From NCBI GenBank assembly GCA_037074615.1, contig CM073566.1, positions 11,674,001 through 11,738,000 of the forward strand: a DNA stretch of 64,000 bases. The letters are read 5' to 3'. The position numbers and the translations under genes are program-made. Under the pieces are notes generated by a model. The model was not told where the DNA came from and ran no database searches. It worked only from the letters and a program-made list of their open reading frames with translations. Below are positions 47,407 through 60,900 of the stretch, piece by piece. Numbering within the stretch: the first letter of the stretch is position 1; each line of letters starts with the position of its first letter. The stretch comes from Leucaena leucocephala. Its lineage: Eukaryota; Streptophyta; Magnoliopsida; Fabales; Fabaceae.

Positions 47407-47757
47407 GTATGACTCATTTGGATGTCTACACAAGGAGATATAAATTATCAAAGTTGGGACCAGAATCCTGGATTCAGGGAGAAAAACGTGGAATGAACAG
47501 TAAACTTGAAACGTTGACTGGCGTTGACTCGGTCAACTAATGGTCAACGAATTATTTTTCTCTGAAAGATAAGTGAGTTAGCTTCATGTAGCAATTGGAA
47601 CCACTTCATTTTGATTTTTCTAGAATTAGTTATGATTTTTCGAAGTCAGGTCACTCATCTAAAATTTTCAAAGTAAACAGTACTCGATAAGAGTAAAACT
47701 CCAGATTGGGGAATTGGACTTCAATGACCTTGAAAGTGGTTCTAAATGCTACCAAAT
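47407..47757 (+). repeat. family-C LTR fragment inside the family-B internal domain
   Basis: About 350 bp matching the family-C LTR 3' part (42429-42778), from GTATGACTCATTTGG to GCTACCAAAT. It ends abruptly at a join to TCTAGAATGAGATTTGCC. Copies are near 53001-53351 and 58595-58945. Confidence 0.8.
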
Positions 47758-48707
47758 TCTAGAATGAGATTTGCCCAGGAATGATCCTAGCATATGGTCT
47801 AATGGTAAAGACGTGATGGTTAATAGATAAAGAGTTCAATGTTCCCTAAGCAGAGGGATTCCATCACGGAGAAGTGATAGACCTAGGGCATAGTACCCTA
47901 GAAAGTAAACGTAATAGTAAAAGTTGATGAATGAGATCCATGCGACTCAAGTTCGCTAGGATAAAGAGAAAGATCAATAAGTAACCATAGTCCGATCAAG
48001 AATAGACCAGGACTGATAGGGACTGATGGAAAGATAGAAGAAGTTGAGGGATAGTAAAGAGGTAGCCACAGTTAAGAGATAAAGTGACTCCCCTATTCCT
48101 TATGTAAGATAAAGTAGTGAAGGGTTGAGTCTATACCCTGGTAAGAGGGTAGTGTGGCAGCCTAAGTAAGATAGACAGATGTGCTTGTCAGATCCTGATT
48201 ATGTGATTGATAATCTGACAGATAATGCGATAGATAGTATGATCAGATGATGATCTGACAAATAATATGATAAAGGAAATACGTTTGAGGCTTACTTAGA
48301 TTATTATGATGGTTGAGCAAAATATGATGATGATATGGCTTATGTTGCCATAAGTTATGATAGTTGCATCTCCTTGCAGTTGTCATATGATGACATGCAT
48401 GTTAGAGTATGCTATGATGAATGGATACTCCCCTTTTGCAGTACATGCAGGGTAGAGTATATATGAGTATATATATGAGATGAGAAAGTTATGAGAAATT
48501 ATGTTGCTCCCATACCATATGATATGATATGATTGTATTGAGGATAATAGATAGTCTCAGTTTATGGGACGATAAGTTATGATATGATATTCAGATATGA
48601 ATTATGATTGAGGTTACTCAGGTATTTCTATAGGCTTGTGAATACAGTACTCAGGGCCATTTCTATTGAGCGGAATGGTATACAGATAACGGTAAAGGGA
48701 TTGGTTC

Positions 48708-48809
48708 TAGATCACTCTTCAGATAAGAGTTGGATCTGAACAGATGGCTCTCAGATAGATCTAGATTCAGATGAGTATAGATCACTCTTCAGATAAGAGT
48801 TGGATCTGA
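48708..48809 (+). repeat. 32-bp direct duplication in family B
   Basis: The unit at 48708-48739 (from TAGATCACTCTTCAGATAAG) is repeated without change at 48778-48809, 70 bp apart. Confidence 0.85.
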
Positions 48810-49041
48810 TGTACAATGCTCGCAGTTAGAACATAATTCAAATGGCTCACAGTTAGAGCACAGGTTGAAAGATGAGAAGGAACTCCTGAGTAAAAGAGGA
48901 AGTAAGTAAAGTCTGGGTAAATGATATGAGGCTATAAAATTTTCAAATGTTTATTTATGGAGTTATCAACAAGTGGAAGTAGTTAACCTTATAACTTAGT
49001 CTGTTGGTTTAAAATCTTCGGGAGATATACAGTATAACAGA

Positions 49042-49190
49042 ATCGCAGTTAGATTCTGGAGGGTCGCAGATAGATCCTAGCATGGCTCCAGGGTCGCAGT
49101 TAGATCCTAACGGCTTCAGAGTCGCAGTTAGATTCTGAAGAGGCTAATGGTTGATCACAGTTAGATCCCGAGGTCGCAGTTAGACCTAGC
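49042..49190 (+). repeat. GTCGCAGTTAGATC repeats in family B
   Basis: Six imperfect copies at about 49043, 49063, 49093, 49121, 49154 and 49173, irregularly spaced. Further CAGTTAGA-type strings lie near 48815-48865. Confidence 0.7.
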
Positions 49191-49600
49191 CTAAGGAAAG
49201 TAATGAACCATGAGACAGGAGTACAATTTAATATCTCTTTGGGAAGATGAATGCCAAAGACGAAGTTAAGGTGAGGAAGCTTCACTAGTTGATAAACTCA
49301 CCCAGAGAAATTATTTTACAATGATTTTCCTCAGGTAGCCTCTAGTATATAGACTAAACTTAGCTTTCCCTTAGCAAAGACGGAGTCCAAGTCCAAAGCT
49401 GAGTACTGATATTCAAAGTTTTGTAGAAGTATGCCTGAGAAGCAGAAAAGAACAGAATTCCTCTATTTGTTGAGAATAGAAAGGCATTGGCTAAGAGCAC
49501 TCTGGGAGGTAGCTCAAGTTGTAAAGCCAATAGCAAGAGAAAGAGGCGATAGTTCAGACAAGGGACTGGTCAAGGTAATGATCAGATTGGAGAGCAGAGA

Positions 49601-49690
49601 TGTCAATGTGGTGGAAAGAGCTATGGCACATGGGAATGTCGAGCAGGGCAAAGCAGTTGTGGTAAGAAAGGCCACTTTGCAAGAGGTTGC
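49601..49690 (+). pseudogene. gag double zinc-knuckle relic, family B copy 1
   Basis: Read in the frame of 49601: CQCGGKSYGTWECRAG, then SSCGKKGHFARGC. This matches the order of the two family-C knuckles. The first knuckle has Y where a histidine is expected and a short cysteine spacing. The second has lost its first cysteine. Copies lie at 55195-55284 and 60789-60878. It is a scrap of gag in an otherwise non-coding domain. Confidence 0.7.
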
Positions 49691-50439
49691 CCTAAGAATG
49701 CGGACATCCCTAGGAAAGGTATTTGCTCTTACCCCAGACACAGTCTTCAATATTCCCTAAGGTCGACTCTAAGAATGGTTAAGAAGAACCATAGCTGTAG
49801 GGGCGACTGAGCTGTAAGGAACTATATGCCTAGATGATGATATGGATAATGAAGAGTTCTTTTCGGATCTAAAGAAAGTGGTCATGATAACAAGTCATGA
49901 GAGATTCATAAGCCAGAGAGACCTAGAGAAAAGGGTTTAAGGCAAAGCAGAGATAGAACGTAGTTCTATAAGAAAGAGGTTGCTAGGGCATACAGCTATA
50001 TAAAGAGTAATCTAGCCCTAACCCAGTAGCACGTTAAATTGAAAGGTGCTAAGGCAAGAGTAGTCTAAAGATATGTAAGCCCTAAGAAGGGATAAGACAG
50101 TGCAAATGCCACAAAAGTTGGGCATAGGTGCATGAAGTTATGAGAATAGTCAAGAAAAGTCAGAGAAGTTATCTGGGTTATGATCTCGTATCAGGAGAAA
50201 GAAAGTTAAAAGAACAATATCTCTCCTGAGAGATTAGCAAAGTGTAAGAGGGGTGATGTAGATCCCAGAGTACATCAAAATTCTAAGGGATAAGATATGA
50301 AAGAAATGGACACTACTCACAAGTGTAATGAGTTGTCCATAAGTGTAAGAGGATGAATGCCTCAAGCCTTAGTCATAAACCAGGAAAGGATATGCAGAGG
50401 AGCTATATCCTGGATAGTTGATTGAGGTCTAAGTAAATT

Positions 50440-50473
50440 TCGAGGACGAAATTTATTTTAAGGGGGGTAGAAA
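50440..50473 (+). other. polypurine tract and 3' junction motif, family B
   Basis: TTTCGAGGACGAAATTT, then AAGGGGGGTAGAAA directly before LTR 2. Copies precede LTRs 3 and 4. Confidence 0.75.
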
Positions 50474-52366
50474 TGTAACAACCCAATTTTTAGGCCTAGA
50501 GATGCCAGAAAGAGAATTAAAGGGCATAATCGTAATTATGGGAAAGATCGGGCTGGTAGCCGATGAGTACCATATTTTGCCAGAAAATAGAGAAAATTAT
50601 GCTGATCATTTCACTGAACTGTGAAATGTGCATATGAGGTCTCTAGGTGTATGAAAGAATTAGAAATATGACCAGGGGTAAAATGGTCATTTTGGAAAAG
50701 TGTGCGCGTGAGTGCTTTTTCAGGCCAAAACAGCCCGGTCCGGATAAAATATCTGAAAATACCGGGAGATAGAGAAAAGGATTCCGGATTGAATGAGGAG
50801 TCACAGAATTTTGATTTGAGGTCCCGATTTTTCTGTAAAAATTCCTGAAGATGGGAATTTACAGTTATAATCGGTAAAGGAAAGGCAGTCCGAATAGAGA
50901 TGATCGGACTATGGCCAGAGGCCATATAGTATTGTCTAAGGCCCGTAGTGACACCAGGGAAGGCCCAAGCCCATAATACCAGTTCAGTGGTAAGAGGGGC
51001 CGGTGTCCGGGAAAAATATGCAAAATGACGAAAATGCCCTTATGTTATAGAATAACTGAAGAATGAGTAAAGGGTATTTTGGTCATTTGGCTAGGGTTAG
51101 ACAGTCAAGAAGGGGTATCTGGATAGTTGACCAAGGCCAGAGAATACTCTGGTAAAATATGAAAAGACAATAATGCCCCTAGATCCAGTAAAGGAAATGA
51201 AAGGTTCTTTCCAGGTGCCACATGGCGCAATCATAGAGGCAGAAGAAAATGTCAGGACACGTGGCACGATCTCAGCCGTTGATTCCGGTGCAAGACTCTG
51301 GATCTGCTGAGTCAGCATGCTGAGGTGTCCCAGGAATTCAAGCATGTGATAAATGTGGCGCTGAGTTGGCAGGGTGAGTTGGCACGATGATGCAGTAAAT
51401 GAGAAATAAAAGAAAATAGGAAATTCTAGGAAAAACTAGGACCCCATATTCAGAGTTCCTGGAAATTACGATTGTGCCATTGAACCCCATTATAAATACC
51501 CCCCCTTGCCCTCCATTTCATTCACGCATGGAGAGGAGTAAGGGAGAGAAAGAAGAGAGAGAAGGAGAAGGAAGGAAGAGAGAAAGGAGAAAAAGAAGTA
51601 AGGAAGTTCTGGCAGAGCTGGAAGCAGAATAAGGATAGTGGAGTTCTGCTAAGCTAGCCAGGTAGTAACTAATCCTAGCTTTATGTAATGGCTTTGTGAT
51701 TTGATGTGCTATTGTTTGGTTGGATTGTTGTCTTATATGTTATGCTTGAAGCTCTACTGCAATGCTATGATCATATGTTATTGAGTATGGAAGCACGCAG
51801 CATACTTATCTGTACACAATCACAAGCAAGCACTATCACACTGCATTACATATATTGTTATGATTGTTGCTACTAAGATTCCCCCGAATCTCATCCCCAT
51901 CCATAACCCATTACAGGGAGGTTATGCTGAAGTGGATTTTGAGAATCCTAAGAGACGCCGTTATGCTGCCGAAGTAAAGACTGAACATCAGTATATGATA
52001 AGTACTGTGTACGTAGTGCTGTCTAAGGAGGCTAGAAGTGAGTGGACCTAGCCGGTTCATCTAGTCTTTCCTGGGTACTACGTAGAATGGTAGTTCTCAT
52101 GAGGGGATTACCGAATCAGTACAGTTCAGTTCTTTGTACAGATGAAGCGTAGCGGTTATGCTGCAGGAGTTTAGGTAGAAAGAGATGTAATAGAGATAGC
52201 AAGATTATGTATATGTCTTGTTGTGTATGCCTTGTTGTATGATATTTTATTATTTAATAATAAATATTGTTTGGCATGTTCAATTTATGAATGATGAAGT
52301 TAAGCCATTTTAAGCTAATATTGCTTCCGCAAGTGTACTCTGAGGCGTCTAAGGGAGGATGTTTCA
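50474..52366 (+). repeat. family-B LTR 2
   Basis: 1,893 bp. Private variant TGTAACAACCC at its start. Confidence 0.9.
51491..51498 (+). promoter_or_regulatory. TATA box, family-B LTR 2
   Basis: TATAAATA, same context as LTR 1. Confidence 0.65.
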
Positions 52367-55300
52367 TTTTGGTATCAGAGCAAGAGATTCTGGCATTGAC
52401 CAGATAAGATTCTGGCATAGGCCGGAAAGGGCTCTGGCTCAGAGTACTAGATTTTGGCATAGACCAGACAAGGAGTCTGTTTCAGAGTATAAGATTCTGG
52501 CACAGAACAGAAGGTTCTGGCTCGGTGATGCTCTGAGATAGTTAGATGGATGTTTAAATGAGTTAAAGATGTGAATTAGAAAGGTTAATTCGCTTAGAGT
52601 ACGAGTTGATATGCTCAAGGTTGCGACTAATATGTTTTAGGTCGCGACAGGTACCCTCAAAGGGAGTTTTAGTCGCGACGAATAAGTGTCTAGGTCGCGA
52701 CTGTTATTTACAGAGAGATTTGGTCGCGACGTGTATGTCCAAAGGTCGCGACGAGATGTGAGGTTGCGACGAGAAAGGTCTAATGTCGCGACTAGAAATG
52801 GCTAAGGTTGCGACGTGAGGAGGCATGGGTCGCGACTAGAAAGGTCCAAGTCGCGACGACAGAGGATTTAGGTCGCGACTAGAAGACAGAAATGTTAGGT
52901 CGTGACGAGTAAAGTACGATGGTCGCAATGAAGGATCATAGAAGCTATGAATAGCAATTACCCAATACTCAGATCATGACGAAATGACAGAGATGTCCTG
53001 GTATGACTCATTTGGATGTCTACACAAGGAGATATAAATTATCAAAGTTGGGACCAGAATCCTGGATTCAGGGAGAAAAACGTGGAATGAACAGTAAACT
53101 TGAAACGTTGACTGGCGTTGACTCGGTCAACTAATGGTCAACGAATTATTTTTCTCTGAAAGATAAGTGAGTTAGCTTCATGTAGCAATTGGAACCACTT
53201 CATTTTGATTTTTCTAGAATTAGTTATGATTTTTCGAAGTCAGGTCACTCATCTAAAATTTTCAAAGTAAACAGTACTCGATAAGAGTAAAACTCCAGAT
53301 TGGGGAATTGGACTTCAATGACCTTGAAAGTGGTTCTAAATGCTACCAAATTCTAGAATGAGATTTGCCCAGGAATGATCCTAGCATATGGTCTAATGGT
53401 AAAGACGTGATGGTTAATAGATAAAGAGTTCAATGTTCCCTAAGCAGAGGGATTCCATCACGGAGAAGTGATAGACCTAGGGCATAGTACCCTAGAAAGT
53501 AAACGTAATAGTAAAAGTTGATGAATGAGATCCATGCGACTCAAGTTCGCTAGGATAAAGAGAAAGATCAATAAGTAACCATAGTCCGATCAAGAATAGA
53601 CCAGGACTGATAGGGACTGATGGAAAGATAGAAGAAGTTGAGGGATAGTAAAGAGGTAGCCACAGTTAAGAGATAAAGTGACTCCCCTATTCCTTATGTA
53701 AGATAAAGTAGTGAAGGGTTGAGTCTATACCCTGGTAAGAGGGTAGTGTGGCAGCCTAAGTAAGATAGACAGATGTGCTTGTCAGATCCTGATTATGTGA
53801 TTGATAATCTGACAGATAATGCGATAGATAGTATGATCAGATGATGATCTGACAAATAATATGATAAAGGAAATACGTTTGAGGCTTACTTAGATTATTA
53901 TGATGGTTGAGCAAAATATGATGATGATATGGCTTATGTTGCCATAAGTTATGATAGTTGCATCTCCTTGCAGTTGTCATATGATGACATGCATGTTAGA
54001 GTATGCTATGATGAATGGATACTCCCCTTTTGCAGTACATGCAGGGTAGAGTATATATGAGTATATATATGAGATGAGAAAGTTATGAGAAATTATGTTG
54101 CTCCCATACCATATGATATGATATGATTGTATTGAGGATAATAGATAGTCTCAGTTTATGGGACGATAAGTTATGATATGATATTCAGATATGAATTATG
54201 ATTGAGGTTACTCAGGTATTTCTATAGGCTTGTGAATACAGTACTCAGGGCCATTTCTATTGAGCGGAATGGTATACAGATAACGGTAAAGGGATTGGTT
54301 CTAGATCACTCTTCAGATAAGAGTTGGATCTGAACAGATGGCTCTCAGATAGATCTAGATTCAGATGAGTATAGATCACTCTTCAGATAAGAGTTGGATC
54401 TGATGTACAATGCTCGCAGTTAGAACATAATTCAAATGGCTCACAGTTAGAGCACAGGTTGAAAGATGAGAAGGAACTCCTGAGTAAAAGAGGAAGTAAG
54501 TAAAGTCTGGGTAAATGATATGAGGCTATAAAATTTTCAAATGTTTATTTATGGAGTTATCAACAAGTGGAAGTAGTTAACCTTATAACTTAGTCTGTTG
54601 GTTTAAAATCTTCGGGAGATATACAGTATAACAGAATCGCAGTTAGATTCTGGAGGGTCGCAGATAGATCCTAGCATGGCTCCAGGGTCGCAGTTAGATC
54701 CTAACGGCTTCAGAGTCGCAGTTAGATTCTGAAGAGGCTAATGGTTGATCACAGTTAGATCCCGAGGTCGCAGTTAGACCTAGCCTAAGGAAAGTAATGA
54801 ACCATGAGACAGGAGTACAATTTAATATCTCTTTGGGAAGATGAATGCCAAAGACGAAGTTAAGGTGAGGAAGCTTCACTAGTTGATAAACTCACCCAGA
54901 GAAATTATTTTACAATGATTTTCCTCAGGTAGCCTCTAGTATATAGACTAAACTTAGCTTTCCCTTAGCAAAGACGGAGTCCAAGTCCAAAGCTGAGTAC
55001 TGATATTCAAAGTTTTGTAGAAGTATGCCTGAGAAGCAGAAAAGAACAGAATTCCTCTATTTGTTGAGAATAGAAAGGCATTGGCTAAGAGCACTCTGGG
55101 AGGTAGCTCAAGTTGTAAAGCCAATAGCAAGAGAAAGAGGCGATAGTTCAGACAAGGGACTGGTCAAGGTAATGATCAGATTGGAGAGCAGAGATGTCAA
55201 TGTGGTGGAAAGAGCTATGGCACATGGGAATGTCGAGCAGGGCAAAGCAGTTGTGGTAAGAAAGGCCACTTTGCAAGAGGTTGCCCTAAGAATACGGACA

Positions 55301-56067
55301 TCCCTAGGAAAGGTATTTGCTCTTACCCCAGACACAGTCTTCAATATTCCCTAAGGTCGACTCTAAGAATGGTTAAGAAGAACCATAGCTGTAGGGGCGA
55401 CTGAGCTGTAAGGAACTATATGCCTAGATGATGATATGGATAATGAAGAGTTCTTTTCGGATCTAAAGAAAGTGGTCATGATAACAAGTCATGAGAGATT
55501 CATAAGCCAGAGAGACCTAGAGAAAAGGGTTTAAGGCAAAGCAGAGATAGAACGTAGTTCTATAAGAAAGAGGTTGCTAGGGCATACAGCTATATAAAGA
55601 GTAATCTAGCCCTAACCCAGTAGCACGTTAAATTGAAAGGTGCTAAGGCAAGAGTAGTCTAAAGATATGTAAGCCCTAAGAAGGGATAAGACAGTGCAAA
55701 TGCCACAAAAGTTGGGCATAGGTGCATGAAGTTATGAGAATAGTCAAGAAAAGTCAGAGAAGTTATCTGGGTTATGATCTCGTATCAGGAGAAAGAAAGT
55801 TAAAAGAACAATATCTCTCCTGAGAGATTAGCAAAGTGTAAGAGGGGTGATGTAGATCCCAGAGTACATCAAAATTCTAAGGGATAAGATATGAAAGAAA
55901 TGGACACTACTCACAAGTGTAATGAGTTGTCCATAAGTGTAAGAGGATGAATGCCTCAAGCCTTAGTCATAAACCAGGAAAGGATATGCAGAGGAGCTAT
56001 ATCCTGGATAGTTGATTGAGGTCTAAGTAAATTTCGAGGACGAAATTTATTTTAAGGGGGGTAGAAA
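52367..56067 (+). other. family-B internal domain 2
   Basis: 3,701 bp, nearly identical to domain 1, with all the same parts shifted by 5,594. One visible difference is ATACGGAC near 55291, where copies 1 and 3 have ATGCGGAC. Confidence 0.88.
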
Positions 56068-57960
56068 TGTAACACCCCAATTTTTAGGCCTAGAGATGCC
56101 AGAAAGAGAATTAAAGGGCATAATCGTAATTATGGGAAAGATCGGGCTGGTAGCCGATGAGTACCATATTTTGCCAGAAAATAGAGAAAATTATGCTGAT
56201 CATTTCACTGAACTGTGAAATGTGCATATGAGGTCTCTAGGTGTATGAAAGAATTAGAAATATGACCAGGGGTAAAATGGTCATTTTGGAAAAGTGTGCG
56301 CGTGAGTGCTTTTTCAGGCCAAAACAGCCCGGTCCGGATAAAATATCTGAAAATACCGGGAGATAGAGAAAAGGATTCCGGATTGAATGAGGAGTCACAG
56401 AATTTTGATTTGAGGTCCCGATTTTTCTGTAAAAATTCCTGAAGATGGGAATTTACAGTTATAATCGGTAAAGGAAAGGCAATCCGAATAGAGATGATCG
56501 GACTATGGCCAGAGGCCATATAGTATTGTCTAAGGCCCGTAGTGACACCAGGGAAGGCCCAAGCCCATAATACCAGTTCAGTGGTAAGAGGGGCCGGTGT
56601 CCGGGAAAAATATGCAAAATGACGAAAATGCCCTTATGTTATAGAATAACTGAAGAATGAGTAAAGGGTATTTTGGTCATTTGGCTAGGGTTAGACAGTC
56701 AAGAAGGGGTATCTGGATAGTTGACCAAGGCCAGAGAATACTCTGGTAAAATATGAAAAGACAATAATGCCCCTAGATCCAGTAAAGGAAATGAAAGGTT
56801 CTTTCCAGGTGCCACATGGCGCAATCATAGAGGCAGAAGAAAATGTCAGGACACGTGGCACGATCTCAGCCGTTGATTCCGGTGCAAGACTCTGGATCTG
56901 CTGAGTCAGCATGCTGAGGTGTCCCAGGAATTCAAGCATGTGATAAATGTGGCGCTGAGTTGGCAGGGTGAGTTGGCACGATAATGCAGTAAATGAGAAA
57001 TAAAAGAAAATAGGAAATTCTAGGAAAAACTAGGACCCCATATTCAGAGTTCCTGGAAATTACGATTGTGCCATTGAACCCCATTATAAATACCCCCCCT
57101 TGCCCTCCATTTCATTCACGCATGGAGAGGAGTAAGGGAGAGAAAGAAGAGAGAGAAGGAGAAGGAAGGAAGAGAGAAAGGAGAAAAAGAAGTAAGGAAG
57201 TTCTGGCAGAGCTGGAAGCAGAATAAGGATAGTGGAGTTCTGCTAAGCTAGCCAGGTAGTAACTAATCCTAGCTTTATGTAATGGCTTTGTGATTTGTTG
57301 TGCTATTGTTTGGTTGGATTGTTGTCTTATATGTTATGCTTGAAGCTCTACTGCAATGCTATGATCATATGTTATTGAGTATGGAAGCACGCAGCATACT
57401 TATCTGTACACAATCACAAGCAAGCACTATCACACTGCATTACATATATTGTTATGATTGTTGCTACTAAGATTCCCCCGAATCTCATCCCCATCCATAA
57501 CCCATTACAGGGAGGTTATGCTGAAGTGGATTTTGAGAATCCTAAGAGACGCCGTTATGCTGCCGAAGTAAAGACTGAACATCAGTATATGATAAGTACT
57601 GTGTACGTAGTGCTGTCTAAGGAGGCTAGAAGTGAGTGGACCTAGCCGGTTCATCTAGTCTTTCCTGGGTACTACGTAGAATGGTAGTTCTCATGAGGGG
57701 ATTACCGAATCAGTACAGTTCAGTTCTTTGTACAGATGAAGCGTAGCGGTTATGCTGCAGGAGTTTAGGTAGAAAGAGATGTAATAGAGATAGCAAGATT
57801 ATGTATATGTCTTGTTGTGTATGCCTTGTTGTATGATATTTTATTATTTAATAATAAATATTGTTTGGCATGTTCAATTTATGAATGATGAAGTTAAGCC
57901 ATTTTAAGCTAATATTGCTTCCGCAAGTGTACTCTGAGGCGTCTAAGGGAGGATGTTTCA
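56068..57960 (+). repeat. family-B LTR 3
   Basis: 1,893 bp. Shares GGCAATCCG with LTR 4 (GGCAGTCCG in LTRs 1 and 2). Private variants lie near 56982 and 57299. Confidence 0.9.
57085..57092 (+). promoter_or_regulatory. TATA box, family-B LTR 3
   Basis: TATAAATA, same context as LTR 1. Confidence 0.65.
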
Positions 57961-60900
57961 TTTTGGTATCAGAGCAAGAGATTCTGGCATTGACCAGATA
58001 AGATTCTGGCATAGGCCGGAAAGGGCTCTGGCTCAGAGTACTAGATTTTGGCATAGACCAGACAAGGAGTCTGTTTCAGAGTATAAGATTCTGGCACAGA
58101 ACAGAAGGTTCTGGCTCGGTGATGCTCTGAGATAGTTAGATGGATGTTTAAATGAGTTAAAGATGTGAATTAGAAAGGTTAATTCGCTTAGAGTACGAGT
58201 TGATATGCTCAAGGTTGCGACTAATATGTTTTAGGTCGCGACAGGTACCCTCAAAGGGAGTTTTAGTCGCGACGAATAAGTGTCTAGGTCGCGACTGTTA
58301 TTTACAGAGAGATTTGGTCGCGACGTGTATGTCCAAAGGTCGCGACGAGATGTGAGGTTGCGACGAGAAAGGTCTAATGTCGCGACTAGAAATGGCTAAG
58401 GTTGCGACGTGAGGAGGCATGGGTCGCGACTAGAAAGGTCCAAGTCGCGACGACAGAGGATTTAGGTCGCGACTAGAAGACAGAAATGTTAGGTCGTGAC
58501 GAGTAAAGTACGATGGTCGCAATGAAGGATCATAGAAGCTATGAATAGCAATTACCCAATACTCAGATCATGACGAAATGACAGAGATGTCCTGGTATGA
58601 CTCATTTGGATGTCTACACAAGGAGATATAAATTATCAAAGTTGGGACCAGAATCCTGGATTCAGGGAGAAAAACGTGGAATGAACAGTAAACTTGAAAC
58701 GTTGACTGGCGTTGACTCGGTCAACTAATGGTCAACGAATTATTTTTCTCTGAAAGATAAGTGAGTTAGCTTCATGTAGCAATTGGAACCACTTCATTTT
58801 GATTTTTCTAGAATTAGTTATGATTTTTCGAAGTCAGGTCACTCATCTAAAATTTTCAAAGTAAACAGTACTCGATAAGAGTAAAACTCCAGATTGGGGA
58901 ATTGGACTTCAATGACCTTGAAAGTGGTTCTAAATGCTACCAAATTCTAGAATGAGATTTGCCCAGGAATGATCCTAGCATATGGTCTAATGGTAAAGAC
59001 GTGATGGTTAATAGATAAAGAGTTCAATGTTCCCTAAGCAGAGGGATTCCATCACGGAGAAGTGATAGACCTAGGGCATAGTACCCTAGAAAGTAAACGT
59101 AATAGTAAAAGTTGATGAATGAGATCCATGCGACTCAAGTTCGCTAGGATAAAGAGAAAGATCAATAAGTAACCATAGTCCGATCAAGAATAGACCAGGA
59201 CTGATAGGGACTGATGGAAAGATAGAAGAAGTTGAGGGATAGTAAAGAGGTAGCCACAGTTAAGAGATAAAGTGACTCCCCTATTCCTTATGTAAGATAA
59301 AGTAGTGAAGGGTTGAGTCTATACCCTGGTAAGAGGGTAGTGTGGCAGCCTAAGTAAGATAGACAGATGTGCTTGTCAGATCCTGATTATGTGATTGATA
59401 ATCTGACAGATAATGCGATAGATAGTATGATCAGATGATGATCTGACAAATAATATGATAAAGGAAATACGTTTGAGGCTTACTTAGATTATTATGATGG
59501 TTGAGCAAAATATGATGATGATATGGCTTATGTTGCCATAAGTTATGATAGTTGCATCTCCTTGCAGTTGTCATATGATGACATGCATGTTAGAGTATGC
59601 TATGATGAATGGATACTCCCCTTTTGCAGTACATGCAGGGTAGAGTATATATGAGTATATATATGAGATGAGAAAGTTATGAGAAATTATGTTGCTCCCA
59701 TACCATATGATATGATATGATTGTATTGAGGATAATAGATAGTCTCAGTTTATGGGACGATAAGTTATGATATGATATTCAGATATGAATTATGATTGAG
59801 GTTACTCAGGTATTTCTATAGGCTTGTGAATACAGTACTCAGGGCCATTTCTATTGAGCGGAATGGTATACAGATAACGGTAAAGGGATTGGTTCTAGAT
59901 CACTCTTCAGATAAGAGTTGGATCTGAACAGATGGCTCTCAGATAGATCTAGATTCAGATGAGTATAGATCACTCTTCAGATAAGAGTTGGATCTGATGT
60001 ACAATGCTCGCAGTTAGAACATAATTCAAATGGCTCACAGTTAGAGCACAGGTTGAAAGATGAGAAGGAACTCCTGAGTAAAAGAGGAAGTAAGTAAAGT
60101 CTGGGTAAATGATATGAGGCTATAAAATTTTCAAATGTTTATTTATGGAGTTATCAACAAGTGGAAGTAGTTAACCTTATAACTTAGTCTGTTGGTTTAA
60201 AATCTTCGGGAGATATACAGTATAACAGAATCGCAGTTAGATTCTGGAGGGTCGCAGATAGATCCTAGCATGGCTCCAGGGTCGCAGTTAGATCCTAACG
60301 GCTTCAGAGTCGCAGTTAGATTCTGAAGAGGCTAATGGTTGATCACAGTTAGATCCCGAGGTCGCAGTTAGACCTAGCCTAAGGAAAGTAATGAACCATG
60401 AGACAGGAGTACAATTTAATATCTCTTTGGGAAGATGAATGCCAAAGACGAAGTTAAGGTGAGGAAGCTTCACTAGTTGATAAACTCACCCAGAGAAATT
60501 ATTTTACAATGATTTTCCTCAGGTAGCCTCTAGTATATAGACTAAACTTAGCTTTCCCTTAGCAAAGACGGAGTCCAAGTCCAAAGCTGAGTACTGATAT
60601 TCAAAGTTTTGTAGAAGTATGCCTGAGAAGCAGAAAAGAACAGAATTCCTCTATTTGTTGAGAATAGAAAGGCATTGGCTAAGAGCACTCTGGGAGGTAG
60701 CTCAAGTTGTAAAGCCAATAGCAAGAGAAAGAGGCGATAGTTCAGACAAGGGACTGGTCAAGGTAATGATCAGATTGGAGAGCAGAGATGTCAATGTGGT
60801 GGAAAGAGCTATGGCACATGGGAATGTCGAGCAGGGCAAAGCAGTTGTGGTAAGAAAGGCCACTTTGCAAGAGGTTGCCCTAAGAATGCGGACATCCCTA

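Larger units (their letters stand above)
46773..50473 (+). other. family-B internal domain 1
   Basis: 3,701 bp. In order: primer site 46776-46787; leader repeat 46792-46942; GTCGCGAC array 47026-47312; captured family-C LTR piece 47407-47757; a long stretch without recognised coding, rich in TATGAT strings (48290-48620); a 32-bp duplication; GTCGCAGTTAGATC repeats; gag zinc-knuckle relic; polypurine tract. No intact gene. Confidence 0.85.

Noticed and set aside
49431..49760. 109-residue open frame repeated in all three family-B units
   Set aside because: Its frame is not the one carrying the gag zinc-knuckle residues in the same DNA (49601-49690). It is repeated only because the unit is repeated.
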